A stretch of 64,000 nucleotides of DNA from Actinoplanes derwentensis. Its GTDB lineage: Bacteria; Actinomycetota; Actinomycetes; Mycobacteriales; Micromonosporaceae. Below the pieces are notes generated by a model that was given only the letters and a program-made list of their open reading frames with translations, searched no databases and was not told the origin of the DNA. The first letter of the stretch is position 1. Every line of letters begins with the position of its first letter. Of the stretch, positions 34,602 through 44,015 are shown one piece after another. Location: contig NZ_LT629758.1 of assembly GCF_900104725.1 (NCBI RefSeq), positions 8,456,001-8,520,000 on the forward strand, written 5' to 3'. The position numbers were made by a program, and so were the translations under genes.

Positions 34602-34964
34602 TCAGGAAGCGTGACCCAGGATCACGTTGTGCACGTGGTGAGCCTTGTCCGACCCACGGAACTCCACCTCGTATGTCTGGGTGCCGACCGCGATGGCGAT
34701 GGTGCCCGAGGAGAAGAACTGGCCGGCCCAGCTCTTGTTGCTGACCACGCTGACGCTGCTCACCCGGGAATAGGGGATGCTGGTGATCGCGAACCGCTTG
34801 CCCATGTAGGACTGGTCCTGCACGATGATGCGCCGGTTAGTCAGGCCGATGAATCCGGTCCCGGCGCCGATCGCGTCGTAGACGGCGATGATCTGCTCGC
34901 CCTCCAGCAGGCCGTCCTGGATCTGCTCGAGCTGACCCTTGTTGTCGTACACCACGTCAGTCAT
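34602..34964 (-). CDS. Bacterial PH-domain protein (YokE/bPH_1 type)
   Basis: A single soluble domain of 120 residues: LLEGEQIIAVYDAIG, GFIGLTNRRIIVQDQ, SIPYSRVSSVSV, then GTIAIAVGTQTYEVEFRG and a C-terminal helix (AHHVHNVIL). This is the strand pattern of short bacterial PH-like proteins. No membrane segment. The function of this group is generally unknown; roles at membranes or in stress have been proposed for relatives. The divergent arrangement and 24-base gap to the next gene give little context. Confidence 0.8.
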   Translation of the reverse strand: MTDVVYDNKGQLEQIQDGLLEGEQIIAVYDAIGAGTGFIGLTNRRIIVQDQSYMGKRFAITSIPYSRVSSVSVVSNKSWAGQFFSSGTIAIAVGTQTYEVEFRGSDKAHHVHNVILGHAS

Positions 34965-34988
34965 GGGCCGCAGCGTAGTCTTCTTGAT

Positions 34989-35357
34989 CTACGTCGTCGC
35001 GACCACGGTGCGGTAGAAATCCTCGATCCGGGCGGCCAGGGTGACCTCACCGTCGGTGATGGCGGCGCCGTCCTGTTGGCCGAGACAGATCTGTGTGTGA
35101 CCGTCCGAGCGCCGAATCGTCGGACGGATATGGAGCGTGTCCGCGGCCACTTTGATGCGCTCGGTCAGCTCGGCGTGCTGACTGTCGTCGCACGCCAGAT
35201 CGCGGTGCAACTGGACCCCGTCACGGGTCCAACCGCTCAACAGAGCGAGAGCATCACTGAGGTAATCCGAGTCGGTGTTGCGGCGTTTTCTGGCCCGCAC
35301 TGCCACCCCCCTAAGCGTCGTGGCCGGCTTGTGGCCGAACTGTCGCCGAGTCGTCAT
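34989..35357 (-). CDS. Pterin-4a-carbinolamine dehydratase-like protein, atypical active site
   Basis: Residues about 38-120 resemble the PCD/DCoH fold: LSGWTRDGVQLHRDLAC, then a helix (HAELTERIKVAADTLHIRP), a strand HTQICLGQQDGAA and the final helix ITDGEVTLAARIEDFYRTV. Authentic enzymes carry HHP at the helix end; here the text is LHIRP, so dehydratase activity is doubtful. ATG 35357 (TTRRQFGHKPATT) was chosen because GGGG lies 9 bases upstream; conserved sequence starts about 35 codons later and an internal GTG is possible. The N-terminus is basic. Low-to-moderate certainty. Confidence 0.5.
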   Translation of the reverse strand: MTTRRQFGHKPATTLRGVAVRARKRRNTDSDYLSDALALLSGWTRDGVQLHRDLACDDSQHAELTERIKVAADTLHIRPTIRRSDGHTQICLGQQDGAAITDGEVTLAARIEDFYRTVVATT

Positions 35358-35455
35358 GGTCGGTGCCCCACAGTTTCGTCCGTCCGGCCACCGCTGTCCA
35401 CGCCCACATATCCGTGTTTGGGTGACGATCAGGGCGCTGTCGGGCAACCTGAACG

Positions 35456-35908
35456 GTGAACTTTCGTGAGATCTTTGACCGTATGCGGCCCGAACAATAC
35501 GTCAAGCCCTCGACATCACCCAGGGTGATCGTTGCGGCGGTGATCATCACCGCCGGGCGGGTGCTCGCCTGCGAGCGCAGCGCACCGCCCGAGGCAGCGG
35601 GCCGCTGGGAGTTCCCGGGCGGCAAGGTCGAGGCGGGCGAGACCGAGCAGGCCGCACTGGCCCGAGAGTGTGCCGAGGAACTAGGCGTCCGGGTCGCCGT
35701 CGGCGATCGGGTCGGCCCCGACGTGCCCCTGGCCCACGGCCGGGCCGTGCTCCGGGTGTACGCCGTCGAGTTGCTCAACGGAGACGTCCCGGAGGCGCTG
35801 GAACACCGCTCCATGCGCTGGCTGGCCGTGGACCAGTTGGACAGCGTGCCGTGGCTGCCCGCCGACGTGCCGATCGTGGCGGAGCTGCCCGCACTGTTGA
35901 AAGACTAG
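35456..35908 (+). CDS. Nudix hydrolase, MutT-like
   Basis: Probable 8-oxo-dGTP/nucleotide pyrophosphatase. The complete Nudix box GGKVEAGETEQAALARECAE continuing with ELGV (about residues 53-76) keeps Gx5Ex7REUxEExGU. The N-terminal strand VIVAAVIITAGRVLACERS and the WEFPGGK turn fit MutT. 150 residues. GTG 35456 is used; ATG 35483 (RPEQYVKPS) would shorten it by 9 residues and is equally plausible because neither has a clear ribosome-binding site. Its stop overlaps that of the convergent acyl-CoA ligase in a CTAG palindrome. Confidence 0.9.
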   Translation: MNFREIFDRMRPEQYVKPSTSPRVIVAAVIITAGRVLACERSAPPEAAGRWEFPGGKVEAGETEQAALARECAEELGVRVAVGDRVGPDVPLAHGRAVLRVYAVELLNGDVPEALEHRSMRWLAVDQLDSVPWLPADVPIVAELPALLKD

Positions 35909-37440
35909 GAGTACTGCTTGCGCAGCTCCCGCTTCAGCACCTTCATGCTCGGCCCGAGCGGCAGCGACTCGCTGAAGCGGATCTGACGCGGGTACTTGTG
36001 CTTGCCCAGGTGCTCCTTCGACCAGTCGATCAGCTCCTGCTCGGTGAGGCCCTCGTCCTCGAGCACCACGACCGCGCAGATCTCCTCACCGAGGGTCGCG
36101 TCGGCCACCCCGATCACCGCGACCTGCTGGATCGACGGATGCCGGGCCAGCACCTCCTCCACCTCACGCGGGTAGACGTTGAACCCGCCCCGGATGATCA
36201 GGTCCTTGGTCCGGTCGACGATGCTGATGAAGCCCTGTTCGTCACGGATCCCGAGGTCACCGGTCCGGAACCAGCCGTCGACGAGCGCCTCGGCAGTCGC
36301 CTCCGGCCGGTTCAGGTAACCGGCGAACACGTTGTGCCCGCGGATCACGATCTCCCCCAGCTCGCCGTCGGGCAGGAACTCGATGCGCTCCGGTACCTCC
36401 GGGCGGGCGATCTCCACCTCGACACCCCAGATCGGGTGGCCGACCGTGCCGGGCTTCGCTCCGAACGACGGCTGGTTGGTGGTGGCCGTGGGAGACGTCT
36501 CGCTCAGCCCGTACCCCTCCCAGATGGTCGAACCGAACGTCGCCGCGAACTTCTCCAGCACCGCCACCGGCAGTGAGGCCCCGCCGGAGACGCACAGCTT
36601 GAGCTGCGGCAGGCGCTCCGCCTTCGCGGCCGCCTCCAGCAGGCCGATGTACATCGTCGGCACGCCGTGGAAGATCGTCACCTTCTGCTGGATCATCAAC
36701 TCGATCGCTGCCTCGCCGGTGAACCGGGGCAGCAGCACGAGCGTTCCGCCCAGCCGGAACGTCGCGTTCATCCCGACCGTCTGACCGAACGTGTGGAACA
36801 GCGGCAGACAGCCCATCACCACGTCGTCGCCGGTCAGCGGATGCACGTCGAAGACGTTCACCGCCGCGTTCATCACCAGGTTGAGGTGGGTGAGCAGGGC
36901 GCCCTTCGGTTTGCCGGTGGTGCCACTGGTGTAGAGGATCACCGCGACGTCCTCGGCCTCCCGGGACACGTACGTCCGCAGGGGTTGTCTGCCGGCCGAG
37001 ATCTCCTCCAGCCTCGGTGGGAACTGCGGCAGATCCGCCGGGAGCGGCCCGACGTTCACCAGTTTCGTCCCGGTGGCCGCCGCCGCGGCCGCGCCGACCT
37101 GGAGCATCGCGGAGTGCGTGACCAGCAGGTTCGCGCCGCTGTCGGCGAGGACGTAACCGACCTCCTCGGCGTTGAGAAGCAGCGACACCGGCACGATCCG
37201 GGCGCCCACGGCGAGTGCCGCGAAGTAGACACGCGGGAAGTCGGCCACGTTCGGGATCATCACGGCCACCGTGTCGCCGGGGCCGACCCCCAATTCCGAC
37301 AACCCGGCGGCGTACGACCGGGTCTGCGCCCAGAGATCGCGATAGCTGATGCGGCCGCCCGCTTCATCGACGATCGCTACCTTCTCGGGGTGCAGGCGCG
37401 CGGCCTCGGCGAGGATGGTGGCGAGGGATAGCGTCGTCAT
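35905..37440 (-). CDS. Long-chain acyl-CoA synthetase / AMP-dependent acid-CoA ligase
   Basis: Activates a carboxylic acid to its CoA thioester via an acyl-adenylate. Motifs: the P-loop-like ILYTSGTTGKPKGALLTH (about 169-186), the adenylate motif EGYGLSETSP (about 309-318), the TGD hinge region WFRTGDLGIRDEQGF and the C-terminal RTKDLIIRGGFNVYPREVEE with the catalytic lysine in PSMKVLKREL. Length 511 is typical. Ribosome-binding site AAGGAG is 6 bases before the ATG. Divergent from a TetR gene with a TTTACAC...AGTGT palindrome between them. With the downstream ALDH and ADH genes it fits an alcohol-aldehyde-acid-CoA route. Confidence 0.92.
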   Translation of the reverse strand: MTTLSLATILAEAARLHPEKVAIVDEAGGRISYRDLWAQTRSYAAGLSELGVGPGDTVAVMIPNVADFPRVYFAALAVGARIVPVSLLLNAEEVGYVLADSGANLLVTHSAMLQVGAAAAAATGTKLVNVGPLPADLPQFPPRLEEISAGRQPLRTYVSREAEDVAVILYTSGTTGKPKGALLTHLNLVMNAAVNVFDVHPLTGDDVVMGCLPLFHTFGQTVGMNATFRLGGTLVLLPRFTGEAAIELMIQQKVTIFHGVPTMYIGLLEAAAKAERLPQLKLCVSGGASLPVAVLEKFAATFGSTIWEGYGLSETSPTATTNQPSFGAKPGTVGHPIWGVEVEIARPEVPERIEFLPDGELGEIVIRGHNVFAGYLNRPEATAEALVDGWFRTGDLGIRDEQGFISIVDRTKDLIIRGGFNVYPREVEEVLARHPSIQQVAVIGVADATLGEEICAVVVLEDEGLTEQELIDWSKEHLGKHKYPRQIRFSESLPLGPSMKVLKRELRKQYS

Positions 37441-37498
37441 CCTGGACTCCTTCTTAGTGATGTACGTCGCAGCTGTGCTTAAACTAGCGGCGTAAGTT

Positions 37499-37517
37499 TT
37501 TACACGTCCAGTGTTGA
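37499..37517. promoter_or_regulatory. TTTRCA...AGTGY operator, site 1 (ligase/TetR)
   Basis: TTTACACGTCCAGTGTTGA, an imperfect palindrome (ACAC-N4/5-GTGT), lies in the divergent region between the acyl-CoA ligase and TetR genes. It resembles sites at 46545 and 51313 in spacing and conserved bases. Confidence 0.55.
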
Positions 37518-37541
37518 CATCGGTTTTCTCAGGGAGTTCCC

Positions 37542-38167
37542 ATGGCCCGGCCGCGGCAGGCGCTGCTCACCAGGGAGCGCATCGTCGAAGCGGCCGCGGC
37601 ATTGATCGACGCTGAGGGGATCGACGCGTGCTCGATGCGGCGCCTCGCCACCGAGCTGGGGGTGCAGGGGCCGTCGCTCTACAACCACTTCGGCACCAAG
37701 GCGGAGATCGTCGACGCGGTCGCCGAGGCGGTGGTCGCACAGGTCGACATCTCCGGTTTCCACGGCACCGACTGGCGTGACGGGCTGCGGCTGTGGGCGA
37801 AGTCGTACCACGCGGTGCTCTCCGCACACCCGAACATCGTGCCGGTGCTGGCCACCGGACCCGGTCGCCGCCCGGCCGGTCTCGCCATGGCCGAAGCGGT
37901 CTACGGCGCGCTGATCGACGCCGGTTGGTCACGGGCCCGGGCCACCCACATCGGCGCGCTGATGCGCTACCTGATCACCGGCTCCGCGCTCGGCTCGTTC
38001 GCGCTCGGTTTCGAGAACGACCCGGGTCTCTACGACCGGTTCCCGCACCTGCACCGCGCCCACGAACTCGCCGCACATCGTGCCGCCGTCGACGAGGGCG
38101 CCTTCGAACTCGGGCTGGACCTGTTGATCGACAGCCTGTCCGACCGCTACGACCAGGGGGTACGCCG

Positions 38168-38171
<4 letters not shown>
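37542..38171 (+). CDS. TetR-family transcriptional regulator
   Basis: Probable repressor. The N-terminal helix-turn-helix (ERIVEAAAALIDAEGIDACS, then MRRLATELGVQGPSLYNHFG with the recognition helix in GPSLYNHF; residues about 12-52) is followed by a TetR_C-type ligand domain (WAKSYHAVLSAHPNIVPVL; MRYLITGSALGSFALGFE). 209 residues. The stop overlaps the start of the aldehyde dehydrogenase gene by ATGA, so the regulator is translated with the enzymes it probably controls. The palindrome at 37499-37517 lies 25 bases before its start. Confidence 0.93.
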
Positions 38172-39577
<1,406 letters not shown>

Positions 39578-39602
39578 TCTTTCAGGGCGCGGAGGTGGGC
39601 CG

Positions 39603-40691
39603 ATGAGCCGCTACACGACCGGGCTGGTGGTCCGGGATCCCAGCGTCCCCGCTGAGCTGGTCGAACTCGGGCTGCCCGAGATCGGGCCCGGGCAGGTGCG
39701 GGTCGAGGTCCGCGCGGCAGGTGTCTGCCACTCCGACCTCTCCATGATCAACGGGACGTTGCGCCCACCGCACCCGCTCGTCCTCGGCCACGAGGCGGCC
39801 GGCGTGGTGGTCGAAACCGGCGACCGCGTCAGCCGGGTCCAGGTCGGCGACCACGTGGTGCTCAACTGGCAGCCGGCCTGCCGATCCTGCTGGTTCTGCG
39901 AACACGCTCAGCCGTGGCTTTGCAGCACCTCCTCCGGGGTCGCCGCCCTGGAGAACGGCATGACCCTCGACGGTGCCCCGGTCCACGTGACACTCGGCCT
40001 CGGGGCGTTCGCCGAACAGGTGGTGGCGCCGGAACGTGCGGTGATCCCCGTACCGCCGCAACTAGGTTTTGATCTTGCCGCTCTGCTCGGATGCTCGGTC
40101 CTGACCGGCAGCGGTGCCGTCCGCAACACCGCCCGGGTCCAGCCCGGCGAAACCGTTCTGGTCATCGGCCTCGGCGGCGTCGGCCTGTCCGCGGTCGCCG
40201 CCGCCCGAGCCGCTGGCGCCGGCAAGGTGATCGCCGTCGACGTCACCGAAGCCAAGAAGGGCCTGGCCGAAGCGGCCGGCGCCACCGACTTCCTGGTCTC
40301 CTCCGACAACCTGTCCAAAGAGGTCCGGGGCCTGACCTCCCGGCTCGGCGCCGACCACGCCATCGAATGCGTCGGCCGGGCGTCGACCATCCGCGCAGCC
40401 TGGCGCGCCACCCGCCGAGGCGGCCAGGTCACGGTGGTCGGTATGGGCGCCGCCGACGACATGGTCCAACTGGGTGCCCTGGACATCTTCAGCTCGGCGC
40501 GCACCTTGAAGGCGTCGGTCTACGGCCAGGCCGACACTGACCTGGAGGTCCCGGCCCTGGCCAGGGAAGTCCTGGACGGCACCCTGAACCTCGACCACCT
40601 GATCACCGACCGCATCACCCTGGCCGAGATCCCCGCCGCTTTCGACCGCATGTCCCGTGGTGAGGGCGCCCGCTCGGTAGCCATCCTCTGA
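39603..40691 (+). CDS. Zinc-dependent alcohol dehydrogenase (MDR family)
   Basis: Class III-like medium-chain dehydrogenase. Catalytic zinc residues are in AAGVCHSDLSMING (Cys about 41) and LGHEAAG (His-Glu about 62-63). The structural zinc tetrad is CRSCWFCEHAQPWLC (Cys about 92-106). The nucleotide fold is VLVIGLGGVGLSAVAAA (about 184-200). 362 residues. The start follows the ALDH stop by 25 bases with a GGAGG site. A 13-bp hairpin follows the stop. Product is probably handed to the upstream ALDH and ligase. Confidence 0.94.
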   Translation: MSRYTTGLVVRDPSVPAELVELGLPEIGPGQVRVEVRAAGVCHSDLSMINGTLRPPHPLVLGHEAAGVVVETGDRVSRVQVGDHVVLNWQPACRSCWFCEHAQPWLCSTSSGVAALENGMTLDGAPVHVTLGLGAFAEQVVAPERAVIPVPPQLGFDLAALLGCSVLTGSGAVRNTARVQPGETVLVIGLGGVGLSAVAAARAAGAGKVIAVDVTEAKKGLAEAAGATDFLVSSDNLSKEVRGLTSRLGADHAIECVGRASTIRAAWRATRRGGQVTVVGMGAADDMVQLGALDIFSSARTLKASVYGQADTDLEVPALAREVLDGTLNLDHLITDRITLAEIPAAFDRMSRGEGARSVAIL

Positions 40692-40694
40692 CAC

Positions 40695-40728
40695 GTGTGG
40701 GCCGGCCCCACTTGAGGCCGGCCCACAC
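40695..40728. terminator. Hairpin terminator between ADH and HigA-like genes
   Basis: Perfect 13-bp stem GTGTGGGCCGGCC (40695-40707) / GGCCGGCCCACAC (40716-40728) with an 8-base loop, between convergent genes. Confidence 0.8.
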
Positions 40729-40735
40729 GCCACGC

Positions 40736-41113
40736 TCAGGCAGCCAAGGATTTGGATTCGGGCTTGGCCTCGGGTTTCGGGTTGGCTTCGGGATCGGCGC
40801 TGCGCAAGATGTGCACGTCATCCCCGAAGACTGCGGAGATCTGGAGATATCCGCCGAGGGCCTCCACATAGCGGGCCAAGACCTCGACGGTAGAGACGTC
40901 ACCCCGCTCAATCTGCGAGACCCGGCCTTTGGTGACACCCATTCGCTCAGCGACATCCATTTGGGTCAGGCCGACCTGTTTCCGCCGCTCGGCAAGCCGA
41001 TAGCCGTCGAGGTAGGCCTGATCGCGTGCGCGGGATGCCGCAACGGCCCTTTCGCCGCCAGCCCGTTCGACGAGATCCGGCCGAATGTCCTTCCACCTGG
41101 GGAACTCAGTCAT
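40736..41113 (-). CDS. XRE-family antitoxin (HigA-like)
   Basis: DNA-binding partner of the upstream toxin. The helix-turn-helix is RKQVGLTQMDVAERMGVTKG then RVSQIERGDVSTV (about residues 44-77), followed by a dimer strand LGGYLQISAVFGDDVHIL and a Lys/Pro/Glu tail. The N-terminal ARDQAYLDGYRLAERR is typical of antitoxins of RelE-fold toxins encoded in reverse order. 125 residues; start overlaps the toxin stop by ATGA. It probably represses its own promoter. Confidence 0.87.
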   Translation of the reverse strand: MTEFPRWKDIRPDLVERAGGERAVAASRARDQAYLDGYRLAERRKQVGLTQMDVAERMGVTKGRVSQIERGDVSTVEVLARYVEALGGYLQISAVFGDDVHILRSADPEANPKPEAKPESKSLAA

Positions 41114-41493
41114 GAGTGTTGCTCCTCGGTTTCCGCCTCTTCCTGGCGTTCCTTCAGATACTGCTGGTAAAGCTCTTCAGCCCGCGGGATGGCTTGCCGG
41201 TCCCAGCCAGACCAGTTGCCTGATTTGTCTCCACCGATCAGTAGGATCGCTGATCGCCACGGGTCGAACACGAACATGATCCGAATTTCGCTTCGACCGG
41301 AAGAGCCTGGTCGCAACTCCTTCATGTTGTGTACCTGTGAGCCCTCGACCCGGTCGACGAAGGGCCTTCCCAGCCCGGGCCCTACCTCCGCCAGTCGGTC
41401 AATGGCGGAAACGATCTGGTCATATGAGTCCCCGTCAAGAGTGTCAACCCATCTCAGAAACTCGTGCGTAACTCGGATCTCCCACTCCTCCAC
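41110..41493 (-). CDS. RelE-superfamily toxin (HigB / phage Gp49-like)
   Basis: Probable ribosome-dependent mRNA interferase. Pattern: EWEIRVTHEFLRWVDTL at the N-terminus, a helix (QIVSAIDRLAEVGPGLGRP), then HNMKELRPG, SEIRIMFVFDPWRSAILLIG and GDKSGNW near the C-terminus, which is the Gp49/HigB layout (the usual KK of the last motif is DKSGN here). GTG 41493 was chosen because the domain begins immediately; 14 further upstream residues are open but hydrophobic and unlikely. Toxin-first order followed by an XRE antitoxin matches higBA. Confidence 0.82.
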   Translation of the reverse strand: MEEWEIRVTHEFLRWVDTLDGDSYDQIVSAIDRLAEVGPGLGRPFVDRVEGSQVHNMKELRPGSSGRSEIRIMFVFDPWRSAILLIGGDKSGNWSGWDRQAIPRAEELYQQYLKERQEEAETEEQHS

Positions 41494-41641
41494 GCCCGTG
41501 AAGATAGTTAATCCTAAACCTGCAAGGCCGGACAAGGAGTCTGACTTACCGGTGGAACCGTTTGTCCGATCAGCAAGATCTGTGTCGGCGCAGGCGAAGC
41601 AGATGGGGTAGAAAGTCCTGATGCCTCCCTAAACAGGGCAG

Positions 41642-42172
41642 GTACTGCATTTCTCCGAGGACCCGTCGATCACCAGATTCGTTCCGCACGTCGCGGCTAC
41701 CGCACAACAGGCCGAGGCCTACGTGTGGGCCGTCGACCATGATCGGGCGCCCGACTACTGGTTCCCGCGGCAGTGCCCGCGCGCCCTGGCCTGAGTCGTT
41801 CCCGGAGTCACCACTGACACGGACCGGGACCGGATCGTCGGGGCGGGGTGCGGCGACCGGGTCCACGTGATCGAGTTCGCCTGGTGGCAGGCGATGCGAA
41901 CCACGAGTCTGTACGCGTACCGGCTCCCCGCTGCGCGATTCCGCCCGTTCGGTGACCCGGTGCACGCTCACGTCGCCGTCGAACCGGTGGAACCGCTCGG
42001 CCCGCCGGAACCGGTCGGTGACCTGATCGACTGTCACGCCGCCGCCGGTATCCAGCTACGCCTGGTCAGCAACCTCTGGCCGTTCTGGGACCAGGTTCTC
42101 ACCAGCACAGCCGGTTTCAGTGGCATCCGCGTCCGCAACGCGCACCCACGCCCGCTGGTCGCCGGAGAGTGA
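41642..42172 (+). pseudogene. DUF6886-type gene with lost start and in-frame stop
   Basis: A continuous reading frame can be read over 177 codons: VLHFSEDPSITRFVPHVAA..., YWFPRQCPRALA, then TGA at 41792-41794, then VVPGVTTDTDRDRIVG, VHVIEFAWWQAMRTTSLYAYR and FWDQVLTSTAGFSGIRVRNA. This matches, from memory, the DUF6886 family pattern (HFSEDPSI, APDYWFPRQCPR, T(T)DEDR, LYAYR, PVEPLGPPEPVGDL). At the stop, family members carry Trp (TGG), and the first codon is GTA where ATG/GTG is expected; both lesions are single G-to-A changes. No other usable start exists after the TAA at 41630. The part from GTG 41868 could still be translated as a fragment. Confidence 0.7.
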
Positions 42173-42210
42173 GCCTCGCGAAGGCGGTTGCCGGGATGAA
42201 CCCCGCCCGA

Positions 42211-42813
42211 TCAGTTTCCGGCCGGCGTGCTTTCGATCAGCATCGACGTGACCACACGCGTCAGCGCCGCCTGTGCCGATTCGACAGGTAGGTCCATGGC
42301 ATCGCGCCACGTCGCCCACGTCGGCCAGAGACAGGCCGCGGTCAGGGCGTTCAGCAACTCCTCGTCGCTGCCGATCTCCGCGGCGAAGGTGGCGGTCAGT
42401 TCGTCCCGCACCCGCGAGACGTGCAGTTTGCGATAGCGCTGCAGGCCCGCCGAGAACGGCTCCTTCAACGATGATGCCCTGGCAGCCGGGCCGATCTCCT
42501 CCAGCAGGCGGGCCCGCTGGTGGCAGAACGCGTCGATCCGCTCGGCCAGCGGCAGGTCCGCCGGGACCGGCTGGTAGGACGCGTCGCGCCGTTCCAGAAC
42601 CCGCTGCCCACTGGCCGCCATCAGCGCCTCCATGTCGGCGAAGTGGCTCCACAGAGCGCGCAGTGACACCCCGGCCAGCTTGGCCACCCGGTCGGCGGTG
42701 GGGCGCATGTCGCCTTCGCCGATCAGCCGGAGGTGCGCGTCGATGATCGCGTTGCGGGTCCGTTCGGACCGTGCGGTGCGACCATCGACGCGGGTTGGTG
42801 GTGGGTTGGTCAC
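42211..42813 (-). CDS. TetR-family regulator closing the SDR/ACAD operon
   Basis: Last gene of a leftward five-gene operon. The helix-turn-helix is TRNAIIDAHLRLIGEGDMRP, then ADRVAKLAGVSLRALWSHFA (about 19-58; recognition helix SLRALWSHF). The ligand domain is helical (ERIDAFCHQRARLLEEIGPA; YRKLHVSRVRDELTATFAAE). The GTG start overlaps the acyl-CoA dehydrogenase stop (GTGA), so it is coupled to the enzyme genes. It is a candidate for the protein binding the TTTRCA...AGTGY sites. Confidence 0.92.
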   Translation of the reverse strand: MTNPPPTRVDGRTARSERTRNAIIDAHLRLIGEGDMRPTADRVAKLAGVSLRALWSHFADMEALMAASGQRVLERRDASYQPVPADLPLAERIDAFCHQRARLLEEIGPAARASSLKEPFSAGLQRYRKLHVSRVRDELTATFAAEIGSDEELLNALTAACLWPTWATWRDAMDLPVESAQAALTRVVTSMLIESTPAGN

Positions 42814-44015
42814 GAACTACTCCGATATCGCTTGAGTTCGCGGTGCGCCAGCGACCGCTTGTGCACCTCGTCGGGACCGTCGGCGAGCCGCAGCATCCGC
42901 GCGCTGGCCCAGATCCCGGCGAGCGGGGTGTCCTGGCTGAGCCCGGCCGCTCCGTGTGTCTGGATCGCCTTGTCCAGAATCCACTCCACCGCGGACGGCA
43001 CCGCGATCTTGATGGCCTGGATCTCGGTGTGCGCGCCCTTGTTGCCGACCGTGTCCATCAGCCAGGCGGCCTTGAGCACCAGCAGCCGAGCCTGTTCGAT
43101 CCGTACCCGGGACTCGGCGATCCAGTCCTGGACAACGCCCTGCTCGGCGAGCGTCTTGCCGAACGTGGTGCGGGCCAGCGCCCGGGTACACATCATCTCG
43201 AGTGCCCGTTCGGCCATGCCGATGAGCCGCATGCAGTGGTGGATCCGGCCCGGCCCGAGTCGCGCCTGGGAGATCGCGAAGCCGCCGCCCTCGACACCGA
43301 TCAGGTTGGTGGCCGGGACCCGGACATTCTCGAAGATCAGCTCGGCGTGGCCACCGTGGTCGCCGTCGCGGTAGCCCATCACCGTCATGCCGCGCTTGAC
43401 CGTCAGCCCAGGAGTGTCCCGGGGTACCAGGATCTGGCTCTGCTGCACGTGCCGGGCGGCGTCCGGGTCGGTCTTGCCCATCACGATGAAGATCTTGCAG
43501 TTCGGGTTCATCGCGCCGGTGATGTAGAACTTCCGCCCGTTGATGATGTAGTCGTCACCGTCCCGTTCGATCCGGGTGGCGATGTTCGTGGCATCGGAGG
43601 AGGCCACCTGCGGCTCGGTCATCGCGAACGCCGACCGGATCTCGCCGGACAGCAGCGGCGTGAGCCACATCTGCTGCTGCTCGGCCGTGCCGAACTCGGC
43701 CAGGACCTCCATGTTGCCGGTGTCCGGGGCGGCACAGTTGAGCGCGGGCGGGGCCACCGCCGGGCTGCGGCCGGTGATCTCGGCCAGTGGGGCGTACTGC
43801 AGGTTGGTCAGTCCGGCACCGTGCTCACCGGGCAGGAAGAGGTTCCACAGGCCGGCCTCTTTCGCCGCCGCCTTCAACGGGGTCAGCGCGGCCGGCGGCT
43901 CCCAGCTGTCGCCGTCGGTGTGAAAGCCGGATTCCGCCGGATAGACGTATTCGTCCATGAAGGCGAGCAGCCGCTTGCGGTAGTCCTCGGTCTTCGCGTC
44001 GTACTCGAAGTCCAT
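42810..44015 (-). CDS. Acyl-CoA dehydrogenase (ACAD10/11-related context)
   Basis: Flavoenzyme oxidising or rearranging an acyl-CoA. Motifs: FLPGEHGAGLTNLQYAPL (N-terminal), FAMTEPQVASSDATNIA (about 132-148, FAD/substrate signature), GRKFYITGAMNPNCKIFIVM, and the C-terminal GMAERALEMMCTRALARTTFG and IQTHGAAGLSQDTPLAGIWA. The DGDHGGHAELIF and GRIHHCMRLIG wording is typical of the large ACAD group that accompanies APH-like phosphotransferases. 401 residues. Overlaps the phosphotransferase gene by one base (TGATG). In levulinate degradation the equivalent protein (LvaC) works on the 4-phosphorylated acyl-CoA; that role is inferred here. Confidence 0.92.
   Translation of the reverse strand: MDFEYDAKTEDYRKRLLAFMDEYVYPAESGFHTDGDSWEPPAALTPLKAAAKEAGLWNLFLPGEHGAGLTNLQYAPLAEITGRSPAVAPPALNCAAPDTGNMEVLAEFGTAEQQQMWLTPLLSGEIRSAFAMTEPQVASSDATNIATRIERDGDDYIINGRKFYITGAMNPNCKIFIVMGKTDPDAARHVQQSQILVPRDTPGLTVKRGMTVMGYRDGDHGGHAELIFENVRVPATNLIGVEGGGFAISQARLGPGRIHHCMRLIGMAERALEMMCTRALARTTFGKTLAEQGVVQDWIAESRVRIEQARLLVLKAAWLMDTVGNKGAHTEIQAIKIAVPSAVEWILDKAIQTHGAAGLSQDTPLAGIWASARMLRLADGPDEVHKRSLAHRELKRYRSSS

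Noticed and set aside
41529..41568. CGGACAA...TTGTCCG inverted repeat upstream of the HigB-like gene as its operator
   Set aside because: The arms are 7 bp and 26 bases apart, and the spacing to a promoter cannot be defined; kept only as a weak observation.
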